Part shown: positions 1 through 10,512 of the stretch, piece by piece
Layout: each line of letters begins with the position of its first letter
How positions within the stretch are numbered: position 1 is the first letter of the stretch
Origin: Chlorokybus atmophyticus
Lineage: Eukaryota; Streptophyta; Chlorokybophyceae; Chlorokybales; Chlorokybaceae
NCBI GenBank assembly: GCA_009103225.1
Contig: RHPI01000810.1
Span: forward strand, 1,381,771-1,416,918
Length of the DNA stretch: 35,148 bases
Direction of reading: 5' to 3'
The notes under the pieces: model-generated
Told to the model about the DNA's origin: nothing
What the model saw: the letters and a program-made list of their open reading frames with translations, nothing else
Database searches by the model: none
Program-made: the position numbers and the translations under genes

Positions 1-114
1 GTGTGTGTGTGTGGGTGGGGTGGGTGGGTGGGGTGGGGGGGCGGGGGGGCGTGCGTGTGTGCGTACGTGCGTGTGAATCACTACTGAGTCTCATTCTTCC
101 CACCCTGTTTGCAG

Positions 115-2349
115 ATCACAAAGACATCAAAGCCTTGTTGACCAAGTCTCCATCTATAGAGAACACTCAGTCTTTGGTCAGCACTCCACCGGTGCTTCGC
201 CAACTCAGCAGTGCGAGGGAGTACACACCAACGACACCGCCAACACCAACAGCAGCAGCACCTGCAGCACCTCCCACGACTGAGGCTTCAAGCGTGCAAC
301 CTGTTGTTGATGTTGATACGCCGGCAGATGTGTCCTCGGCAGCTGACGCCACCAACACAACACCACCTCCTGTTGTTGTCGTGTCGAGTCCACCCAAAGA
401 GGAGATAGTACCTCTGTCTCCCACTCCTGCTGCACAGGCACAACCCAACATAACCTCCGTGTCGAAACAAAGCCCACATACTCCCAATGGGGTGAGCAAC
501 ATGAGCCAAAAGTCCACTACTACTACCACACCTGTGACCAAAGTCCCGCCCGCCGTGCGCACATCCACAACAACTGTACCCAACAGCAACAACAAACCCA
601 CAAGTCCCTCTGCCAGTGGCGTGAAGCTCCCATCTGCATCTGAAGTGGGCAACAATAAGGTGGGCGTTGAGTCTTCCAACAACAACAACAACAACAACAA
701 CAGTAACAACAAGACGCCCCCGGCGTCAAAGAGTCTTCCTGTTGTGGAGACTGGACGACGCTCATTCGATGTGCCGAAACAACAACAAGCGCCTTTGGCT
801 ACGGTGGGTTGAGGCCATGTTTCATGTTTGTTGTATGGCTTGTTGTTGTCATTGTGGTGTTGTTGAAGTTGCGCGTGCGGGCGTGCGGGCATGCGCGTGC
901 ATGTGTGCTCGCACGCGCACGCGTGGCCGGTGCGTGTGTGCGAGGGATTGTGAATGTGTGCGGTATTGTGTGGCATCACCTAATAAAGTTGTCTGGCATG
1001 TGTGCAGCCCGGAAGCGCCAAGTCTGCATCAGCCGGCTCTCCGCTCTCTCGCAGCACGACGTTGGCACGCGACAATATGCGTCCCTCATCGTTCACGCCC
1101 GCGCCAAAGGTACCTGCGGACGGGAGCGGGAGCACACCCTCTTCGCCAAAGTCTCCACTTCCCATCCGTGCCAACCGTACCGCAGCACACAAACCAACGA
1201 CACCAACAACAGCTGCAGCACCACCTTCTCCCAACAGCAACGGTTACACGCCGACACAGCAACACAAGCCCGCTACGAGTGTTGTGGACTCGCGCGCGCA
1301 CACACATACCCACACTACCCACCCTGCAATGGTGTCTATGGGCAGAACAGCAGCGCAGTACAGTCCCAACTCATCACCAGCCAAATCAACGACAACAACA
1401 ACAGCAACACCAAGTCCTGTGCACCCGTCCACGCCAAGAAACTCCCCACAAATGAAGCAACAGTCCTCAATCGCAGAGAGACCCGCTTTCAGCTTGGACT
1501 TTGCCAACAACAACAACAACGACACACACACCGTGGAGGAGACCAAGTCCAAGGCTGAGGATAAGGGTAAGAGCAGTGACACAACAACAACACCTGTGGT
1601 CGAGGCGCACATAAGCAGCAATAATGTTGTTGTGATGGACACGCAAGTCTCCGCAGACCAGAGCGCTGAGCTCGCGGCGTTGTACACTGCAGCTATGGCT
1701 GATAAGCCACCATCTCCTCCTGTTGTTGTTGTGTCTGCTGCACAACAGCAATATGTGGTCCCGCCATCACCCGCCTCGGTGATGCGCACGCCGTCTCTCA
1801 CCCCACTCAAGACCAACTATTCACCCATAACGAGCCCAGTCATGTCTCCCGGAATCAATTGGGCCAATGGAAAGGAGGCAATGGCTCTACTGGCTCTGCT
1901 TGAGAACCAGCAGAAGGAAGAACAAGCCGCATCAGTTATCTCACAGGTGAACAGCGTGCGTGCGTGCGTGCGCGTGTGTATGTACGCGTGTGTGCATGTG
2001 TGAGTTTGGCGCGCACATGCGCGCCTTTGATGTTCATTTGCGCACATACGCGAGTGCCTGCGTGCGAGCGTGTGTGTGTACGTCATCTTTGTAAACAACA
2101 TCATTTTCTTGTCTCCAGCACGCATTGAGCGCACGGGCTTTGCAGGCACACATGGAAGCCGGTGTAGCGCGGCAGAAGATCACGGAGTACAATTCCATGT
2201 TGGAAGATATGTACCTGAAGGAACTCCTGCAGGAGGGTGGGCAGTCCATGCAGCAGCAGGGTGTCCACACCCAACGTAATGCCGCCTCGGCTGCCACGGT
2301 AGTGCTTGCTGCCGGAGCCACTGCCGCCATGTTTATGTACCTCCGATGA
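115..2349 (+). CDS. 3' part of a gene for a Ser/Thr/Pro/Asn-rich, tail-anchored protein (unknown family)
   Basis: I do not recognise this protein. Three exons are visible: 115-803, 1008-1946 and 2119-2349. The two complete introns (804-1007, 1947-2118) are GT-AG and phase 0. The first 114 bases are the GT-rich end of another intron, so the N-terminus lies outside the window. At least 618 residues are encoded. Most are low complexity: Pro/Thr/Ala/Ser tracts, an AAC run near 678-712 giving poly-Asn, and repeated valine runs. The last exon changes character: a charged helical segment (about 2119-2275) with Met/Gln/Glu/Leu is followed by a hydrophobic Ala/Val helix ending about two residues before the TGA stop. 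That is the layout of a C-terminal tail anchor with a cytosolic disordered N-terminus. Frame continuity across both introns supports the model; the function is unknown. Confidence 0.75.
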
Positions 2350-2858
2350 GGTGGACGCGCCATCACGTGCGTGGACAGCGATGATGATGATATTACGATT
2401 CGATTGTATAGTATTTGGCTGCAGAATACTGCTGGTGTCAAATACAATTAGGTGTGTGATAGATTTTTGACTCCTTCGGTTACCTGGCACCTCAGTTGCC
2501 AGCACCCTACCTGTAGCATTCTATTGTTTAGCCTCTGAGTACACAGCCACTGTGTGAAACAAAAGGACAACATTTCGTTTGTGATGAGCAAAACTCTTTG
2601 CAACCAACAAGTTGTGTGCGCAGGCATTGCGCGCAAGTACACTTATGAATTTGCAATACATAATAAGCTACCACCTTCAACACATTTATACAAGGACAGG
2701 GCATATTAGCGTTGCTCAAAGCAACCTGTAGTAGCAACAACCATCGGTAAAGCTGCACGTGCGCGAAAGCAGGTACGTTGGCAATCAACCGCGAGCATAT
2801 GTGTGGACACGTGCCGAGAAAAGACCGTGTTGACACCGTGTTGTTGTTGTTGGGTGAC
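2350..2858. other. Convergent intergenic region
   Basis: This is the space between the plus-strand tail-anchored gene and the 3' end of the minus-strand SBBP gene. I see no coding potential beyond chance frames and no clear RNA gene. It should hold the 3' UTRs and polyadenylation signals of both genes, but no signal can be assigned with confidence. Confidence 0.6.
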
Positions 2859-5800
2859 CTAAACTTCCGGTTGGGTGCGCGCCGTATTGGGTGTGCTGCT
2901 GCCATCATCGTGCGCGTAGTAAGGGTTGGGAGGGTATTGGTATGTTGGGCGGGACCATGGTTGGTCTTGGCCGGGAGAGATAAGATGCGTGGGAGGGGGT
3001 TGCAAGCCCGCAGTCGAGTGTCCCGTGTGGACGCGCATCACGTGCGAAGAATACGTTGCCGGCGCCGACACCTGCATAGACTATGCATTCGGTATATGCA
3101 CAGAAGCAGGCAGCACGCGCACATGCACACGCGCGCGCGCGTGCATGAGCACGCACACACGCATGTGCGCGCGCGCGCGCACAAGCAAACCCACGCACAC
3201 ACCAAAAGAGGAGTAACATACCTGCATGCTAAACTGTGTGGACTGCGTGCGGAAGGTTGACAGCGCCGAGGCGCGTGAGCCTATGGGCGACTGCGCGTAC
3301 GTGGCGGTGGATATCGACGATGTTGGCGAGAGCTGCGCTGCCTTCATCTCAAACTCCTCTCTCAATATGTGCATGGCATCGCTAAGCGGCACCGAGGCGG
3401 GTGTCTCACTATTCTCAGCATGACTCGGGTCCTCATACAGCCTGTGAAAGTGGTAATAGCTGTCGTTGAGTGTCCCTTTCGGCGTGAGGGCCTCCATGAT
3501 GGCGCGCGGGGTGAGGGACCGCGTATCCAACCGCGGCGTGTACGCCATGAACTCGCTCGCGGCCTCGCTCCCACCGTCGAGGTCAGGTATTCTTACTGAT
3601 AGTGGTTTGTGCCACCGCGAGAACCCGCCACGCCGCTTCGACACTGATACCGACGGGGACTCCTTCAGACCCAACGTGACCCGCACGGCATTGCGCTGCT
3701 GGTGCGAGAGGATGTAAAACCACACGAAGAACATCAGACCCGACAGCAGAACCGCCGACCCGACGGGCAACGCTATCTCCAACAAGAGGGCCACTTCGTG
3801 ATCCGGCGAGGGCACGCTGAAAGACGCTCTCACTTCATTACCCGCATAGTCTTGCAAGCGCAAGTCGTACGACATTTGCCGCGTGTTGATTTGTTTGTTC
3901 GGAGCCACGGGCAAGAAGAACGAGTACTGTCCTCCCGGCAGAGCGAGAAAGTTGCTCGACACGTTCACGTTGTCTATCTCGGCGACGGACCCGACCTTCC
4001 AACCCACTTCTTGGTTGACCGCAGAGAGGATCATCGTGATGTTGGTGATGTTGGTGGAATCGTTGCCGTTGGGGACAGGGATGATCTCGACATTGGGTGT
4101 GAGCGCCGGTTTGGTGTGCATGCTTCCCACCAGCATGTTGGGTTGCGTCTCGAGGATGGATAGCTGCTCCCCAACGTAATCCTGCATGGCGATGTTGATG
4201 GCGAGGTCGCTCGCATTCCAGTCTGTGTTGCTGGCTTCAGGGACATATGTATACGTGTAGCTGCCGTTTCCAAGGTCCACGAAGGTGTTAGTCACTTCCA
4301 CATCGTTCACAAACGCGTTCAGCTTGCGCAACCCCACTTCGTTAAGAGCTGCAGTCACTGTGACTGTGATGACAGCCCCGGGTCGAGCAACCCCAACAGA
4401 AGGCGTGACGAATGCATCCACAAGGGAAGAATGCCCTGAGCACATACACATATTAGGAGCGTGTCTCACGGTATGCATACAGCGAGTGTTTGAACTCTTC
4501 ACCTGTGCTGTCAATGCGGATCAAGAAGGAATCCGTGACCCCGCCAAAGGTGGGTTGTGCTGCGCCGACAGTGGTTGTGTTGGGCCATTGGCCTTGCGTC
4601 CATCCCGCAACCCACACAGCGTTTCCACCGGCCGACTGCACCGATTCAGCCGAATCGTCCAACGCGCCACCGAGATACGTGGAGTAGCGCACAAACCCTG
4701 CATGCAAACATGCCACCGCCCAAGTGAGAACCGAACTGGACCGCTATATGCGACAACAGCAGCAGCAACAAGCGTTTCCTGCTTGAGCATACTTACCAGT
4801 AGAATCTATGCGGGCTATGAATGCATCAAGTCCGCCGAGGGTTTGGTTGTAAGGAGGGGCAATGTATGGGAAATCTGTTGAGTTCGTCTGTCCACCAATC
4901 CAGGCACCACCATCGGCTGTGGCGAACAAACATGTGGCCTTCTCGTATCCTGTCCCGCCAAGAAAGCTCGCGTACACCAAGTTGCCTGCAACACCCACAT
5001 ACATTCATACGCACGCGTGCATACATACAGACACGCTCCTGCATGCACACTCCAACACGGGACATGCACACACATGCGCATGTGCACACACATGCGCACA
5101 CACTCACTCCCAACCCTCAGTCTCATCTCTGCCGAGCACATACCATCTTTGCTCCACTTTGCCACAAAGGCGTCGAAGGAGCCGGCGAGGCGGGTCTGCT
5201 GCGCGTGGATTGTGACGGGGAAGTTGGCTGAAGATGTGCTCCCAACCATCCAGAAGAATTGTCCATCGGCACTTGCAGCAATCGCCTGAGCAACATCCGC
5301 GCCTAAGCCGCCGAGGAAGGAGCTGTACACTATGTGTCCGCTCGAGTCCGAGTGTAGAAAAAACGTGTCCACGTCGCCCCCATGAATCGTCTGGAAGGGC
5401 CCTTGCGTCTGCGAAGACGCAGTCACAAAGTCCACTGACGAGGTCTCCCCGCACACGAACACGCCGTCCACACCATCCGCCTCCATCCCGTGTACTACAT
5501 CACCTTTACTCCCACCCAAGTACGTGCTGTATACCAATGCACCTGCAGAAAGGGGAAGTTTGCAATGTCACAACGTGTCCACACAACTGACTGCTAACAC
5601 TGTGCATCATCAGAGCAGACCTGAATCGGATAATCGTGCCAGGAAACCATCCACTTGTCCTTTGTGAGTATCCTGATAAGATGTGCCTTGCAAAGGGAAG
5701 TCTGTGGTGGATGTTGTCCCGCCCCCGAGCCAAACACCTCCATCAGGCGTCCTCGCAGAGGCCTGCCAAAAAAGGCACGTGCTCACTCTCTACAAGTCGG

Positions 5801-6957
5801 TCTGTGCAGACGTTTGTGCAATGTGCTTCTAGACGGCATTCACGTACATTACGGCCAATGATACAATTAAGTAGTAGAGACACCAAAAACACACACACAC
5901 ACGAACAAACACACACACACACGAACAAACACACACAAACACGAAGTTGTGAGACTGGCTCTGATGACCAGGCCAGAAGGCGATCACATGCAACAAAATA
6001 GTACATGCGTACCAAGACAACGTCCTCCTCAGAGCCTCCAAGCATAATGCTGAATTGTAGGGTTCCTACAAGCAGCGTTGTTCAAAACACTCGCAAACCG
6101 TGCAAGGTATGCAATCCAAGTTGTTAGCAACTTATCATACAGACTGCAACACAACATGCTTGTGCAGTGCATACCATCGTGTTCCACAAGCGCTACAAAA
6201 GCGTCGCCGTTTCCTTCGTAGCTGCGGGCCGGGTGTCCATTTGGTATCTGATGCACCACCGACCTTGTGAGATGACCAGAGTGTGTGCAAGTGTGCCAAT
6301 GTGTGGGTGTGAGAAAAGAAAGGAAGTGTGAATGGTTGAAAAAGCATATGAGAAGGAGTGCGTGCATAAAAGCACGTGCAACCTGTCAATGAACTGACCC
6401 ATTGCAGAAAGCAACAGCGTACCATAGGGAAATCAGCGTTGCGTGTCTGGCCGGACAGCCACACTCCTCCATCGGGTGCAGACACCATTGCATACGCAGT
6501 ATGTCGGAAAACAGGCCCAATTGTGTCATTGATAGGATTATACACGAAACCTGCAGTATGAAACAATCAGCCTCACCTGTCTGTTGCAATGAGGTACGTA
6601 CATGAGAGTGCACACGCACCTTCAGCATCCCAATGCCTGAGCAACACTTCTCCATACTGTATGATCGTGCCATTGGTATCGATGATCTCATCGTGCGTGC
6701 CAGCAAAGTACACGGCGCCATTCTCAACGCTTAATGCGGCATATGCAGCGTCTGTGTTCGGCCCCCCGTAAAAGCTGCTATACGAGATTCTCCCTGCATA
6801 ACACATATTGCAAAGTTCACACTCCGCAAGTGGTTTTGTGTAGTAATGGAAGACTTGGAGGGACAGAAACCCTACCATAGTATATGGCTTTCACAAGTGG
6901 CTGCTGCAGAAACCCCAACAGCAATAATGCCAGCACGAGCCTCTTGCACTCACGCAT
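2859..6957 (-). CDS. Type I membrane protein with seven SBBP beta-propeller repeats, Ig-like region and cytoplasmic tail
   Basis: Eleven exons: 6957-6876, 6793-6620, 6550-6423, 6247-6175, 6065-6013, 5762-5621, 5542-5144, 4985-4797, 4697-4503, 4435-3222, 3071-2859. They sum to 2862 nt (953 aa plus stop), and every junction keeps phase. The start is the ATG at 6957 because it gives a good signal peptide (basic MRECKR, Leu-rich core, small residues near 24). Residues about 28-478 contain seven repeats, each with a (V/S)YSTYLGG-like strand, a 'GG(V/A)W..G.T.s.DFP' strand and a 'DAF.A..d..G' end, matching the SBBP (beta-propeller repeat) family. Seven copies fit a closed seven-bladed propeller. 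Next come an Asn-X-Ser/Thr-rich beta region of about 210 residues, a membrane helix near 693-721, and about 230 cytoplasmic residues rich in Ser/Thr and ending in a Pro/Tyr-rich segment. It is probably a cell-surface binding or adhesion protein; the ligand is unknown. Confidence 0.88.
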
Positions 6958-7987
6958 CTGCACAAAGAATCAAGTTCTTGAGCGAGTCGGTGCAAGCACC
7001 CACATAGCTTGTCAACCAAAAGCGGTGTACATTACTTTGACAACCGAAGGTGGAGGTGGTTTTGAACGGAACCAGGGCGACATTGACTACAGACATAGCA
7101 TATGCTTTAAACATCTGACAATAACCATGTTGGGCAGCACGCGGACACAACAAGAGGATGCAACACTAGGTTTGATGTCAGCAATGCCTCACGCCTCCTT
7201 GCACGGTTAGCACAGGGCGGGAAAGCCGTAACCCTAAGCCACGCCCGTGTCAAGCCCGGCAAGAGTGTCAACGACACCAGCGGAAACAGTATACACGGCT
7301 GCGTTCAGGCCACAAGCAGGACTAGCATCAGCTTCGTGGCATGTGTAAGAACCTTGAGGATGACGACAAAGACGATGAAAGTAACGCCGCCGCCGCAGGC
7401 CTTGCGGCCGCGGGCGCCTCATCCGCCTACGGCACAGGCAACATCCCCGGCGCCAGCCGCCAGCAGTACTTTTTGTGAAGCAACCCACTCCAGCGACACT
7501 AGAATTTGCCAGCCATGTCGTCCACCAGCTCGCCTCCCTCGTCGGCCTCCAACGCACACGCGTCCGCCTCCGCCGCCGCCAACGCCCCCAATACCGCCGC
7601 CAACTCCAACAACGTACTCAGCCGCTAGGGTGACCTCTCACTGAAGGCTTACTGTCGGGCTCGATATCGATAGTAGTTGGAGATGATGATGATGCTCAGC
7701 TGCATGTTGTAGAGACATCTGTGATACCTATATATATATCGTCGTCGTCTTCGGGTAGGGTATCAAAACAGCTCTACGAAGCTTCATTGCCCATTGGCCC
7801 AGGAAGGAGAAGAAAAGCCTGTTGCTAAGCGTGCACGACTCATCAGTGATGAGCAATTGCAGGTGTGTTGAATTGGCACGCGGCATGATGGTCCGGATGG
7901 AATGTGGAGCCTGAATACTGGTACAGTCTTCCCTCGTGAAGAGAATCACGTTTATCCTTACCCATTCCATTCCACTAACGGGGTATT
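6958..7987. other. Non-coding region upstream of the SBBP gene
   Basis: No gene is recognised. The first few hundred bases should include the promoter of the minus-strand SBBP gene, but I see no clear TATA element. Around 7360-7625 there is a GCC/CCG-rich stretch that can be read as short Ala/Ser/Pro-rich peptides on the plus strand, with stops at about 7480 and 7625. It resembles low-complexity relics found in the transposon-rich area rather than a gene. Confidence 0.5.
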
Positions 7988-8030
7988 CTCTTAGTGTTTA
8001 AGAGAATATAGATTCTCTTACCACTAAGAG
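7988..8030. repeat. 43-bp two-step hairpin (inverted repeat)
   Basis: Outer arms CTCTTAGTG (7988-7996) and CACTAAGAG (8022-8030) pair perfectly. Inner arms TAAGAGAAT (7999-8007) and ATTCTCTTA (8012-8020) also pair, around a 4-nt ATAG loop. The motif TAAGAGAATATA recurs near 10816-10827 on the other side of the decayed transposase, so this may be part of a transposon terminus. That link is an inference. Confidence 0.65.
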
Positions 8031-8572
8031 CATATTTACGCTCTAAATTATTGAGGTTACCACCGGAAACATGCATGTGCGTGTCAGAGAATAACTATGC
8101 TGTTAGCGAGGTGCCTGCAAAAAACATGCTTATAGGTACGATACCATGTTGTTGTGCAAGATGTGTAAGAATATGTATGTTACCCACATGTGTGTAATAT
8201 ATATAGTGTTGTACTAGGGTCTGAAGGCTTACACATGGGGCACATGCTTTGCCCATATCCATATATACGCGCGTGTGCGCATGTGTGCGCTTGCATATGT
8301 GTACACAAAAGGAGTATATATATGATATCATTCTGCCTAAGCTAACACATGTGCGCACATACCACTTGCTCATTATGTGCTAGTATTCACCATGCAGATG
8401 TGAGATCAACATCACAAGCATTATAATCACCAATCACTGGTTCATGTGATGCATGCTAGAGCTACTCTACCATGACGGGCTCGTTGGCAGTGCCACTAGT
8501 GCTAGCCTCATGCCCGGTATCTCCCGCTGGGAAGAACTCTTGTATGCGAGTTTAACGCCCAGCGTCATAGAC

Positions 8573-9610
8573 CTAATGCTTGGTGACCACATTACGCAGC
8601 TGATGTAATGTGAGATGATGATGCTCTAAGTTGGGGCAGTCGTTAGTAGCGATGAATGCCTCCACACCATCTAGGAACTTTATGCACTCTGCCACCGTGA
8701 CGCGCGGCGGCACAACTTCCTCGCAATCATCTACAACACAACTCCATATGAACACTTAGGCATAAACATGCATGCATGCACCCATGTGCGTGTGCAATCA
8801 ACTACATGTCCTCACCATCAGCCTCAACAGACTCATCATCAGCAACAGGCTCGGAAAGCCAATGCCAACGCTTTCCAGAATGTCCTCATTACTCGAACCA
8901 GCCTTGGTTTGGACGGCGTCATCCGCATGCACGAACTCATCTGGTGACAGCATTTCTGTGCTTGGAATGGAAAGACGCTGCATGATGTCCCCAATCTCCT
9001 GCACAACATGCTCCTGTGCGTCAGTGTCGGGAGTGGGCAAATGCCAGGATGCTGGGGTGATGCCACTCTTCCTTCAACAGTTTATGGTGGTGTTAGTGAG
9101 CTCGCCGTACGCCTCGCGACACCATATGATTGCCTCTCTGAGCAACACCTTCACTTTGCTCAGGTCGGCTGTGGGGTCAGCATCATATTGCTGCAACAAG
9201 TGTGCAATAAGCTTCCTTTTGTACCTGCCCCACAAGGGAGAACGCATTACAAACTCTGACGAACAAGGGGGGATTTTTTAACAAGATTTTCAGGATTGCT
9301 CAGCCAGTTGCTTCTCAGGATAATGCAAGTGCGAAAACGATGTGTACCTGGCTTTGAACGCGGCAATGATGCCCGCGTCCAGAGGCTGAACCTTGCTGGT
9401 TGTGTTGGAAGGAAGGAACAGGCACTTCATAATTTGTCCACCTGCATCGTCTTAACTCCCTTCTCCGTACCCACCACACCGTATGTGCAGGCGTGTGTGG
9501 AGGAGTTGTCAAGCAGCAGGAGGACTTTGCGTTTTTGCAGCTTCATCTGGAAGGCGAAGTTGCACAACCAGCGGCTGAAGATCTGCACAACATCTAACAT
9601 TCAATTGCAT

Positions 9611-9679
<69 letters not shown>

Positions 9680-10512
9680 TTGAAAGCACCTCACCTGCGC
9701 TTTCATCTAAGCAATCCTTGTTGTTCTCATACTCAACGCCAATCCGGATGGGAGTCTATGTGCTTCCGGAAGACTTTGACCTCAGGAGGCTCTTGGAAGT
9801 TCCAATGAGTAGAAGTGGCAGTTTCTCAGACCCTTCAGCATTCACACACAACGCCACTGTGAACATGTCCTTCTCTCTCTTCCCCCTCCAGCTTCCTCGC
9901 TTGCAGTGACAAGTGTTTGACGGGGACGAGCTCTATAGAATACGCCACTCTCATTCATGTTGAAGGTGTTGCGGGGACCATACTCCTCAAGAATCTCTGG
10001 CAAGTCCGCGCGGGCCTTATCAACCCCCTCTTCGTCTGCATCATTGGCTTCACCGAACAGTGCTTTAGCTGATATGGCATGACGTTGCTTGAAACGATGC
10101 ACCCACCCGTGTGATGCATTGAAATCTTCTATGCCAAGTTTGCTAGCAAAGTCTAGGCTCTTTTCAATGAAGATAGTGTCCGTGATGGTGGCATTGCGAG
10201 CACGAGTTTATGTAAGCCATGTGCACAAAGCTTTCTCTAGCTTGGGATGAGCGGCAAGACGCATTCGCTTTGTAGGTGCAGCAAAGTTTCCTCCTTGAGC
10301 TAACGTTTCAACTATTTTGTCACGACTATTCGACAACTTAGACAAGGCACTCCGCTTGATAACTACTTCAACTTCATCTTAGTCCCCACGTTGGCGATGA
10401 AATCCGCTTGCTTGACGGTGGAGTTGGCGCACATCTCATCATACAACTCAAGAATGTGCTTCTTATCCTTCAATGTGATGTTGCTACATTTGAGAGGCTA
10501 TGGGGATGACAT
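8573..10512 (-). pseudogene. Decayed pogo/Tigger-like (CENP-B/DDE1) transposase
   Basis: Read on the minus strand, the pieces follow the family order. An N-terminal helix-turn-helix region (about 10500-10300) is followed by a CENPB-type DNA-binding segment ending WVHRFKQRH (about 10100). The catalytic domain follows with FNMNESGVFYRA (about 9960; Asn-Glu where Asp-Glu is usual), then FTVALCVNAEGSEKLPLLLIG (9855-9795), LLLLDN (about 9520) and LPSNTTSKVQPLDAGII (about 9400). An acidic C-terminus follows (9040-8573). Three introns with good sites can be placed: 9583-9694, 9225-9347 and one near 8735-8800. Breaks include an early stop after four codons of the ATG at 10512, a TAA near 10210, and frameshifts near 9790, 9735 and 8860. 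Family members cut and paste DNA at TA targets. This copy looks dead, and I could not define its terminal inverted repeats. Confidence 0.85.
9612..9673. repeat. (AC)31 microsatellite inside a transposase intron
   Basis: About 31 uninterrupted AC units. On the minus strand they form the TG-rich middle of the intron at 9583-9694, like the TG-rich introns of host genes nearby. The run is bordered by a 10-bp inverted repeat (TTCAATTGCA and its complement at about 9599-9608 and 9675-9684). Confidence 0.9.

Noticed and set aside
167-979. 270-codon minus-strand frame opposite the first gene
   Set aside because: It is the antisense shadow of a low-complexity exon (poly-Leu/Val from CAA/ACA runs) and crosses a supported intron.
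3117-3190. Special function for the alternating CG/CA run
   Set aside because: It is the middle of the last intron of the SBBP gene; similar GT/GC-rich runs fill many introns here, so nothing beyond intron composition can be claimed.
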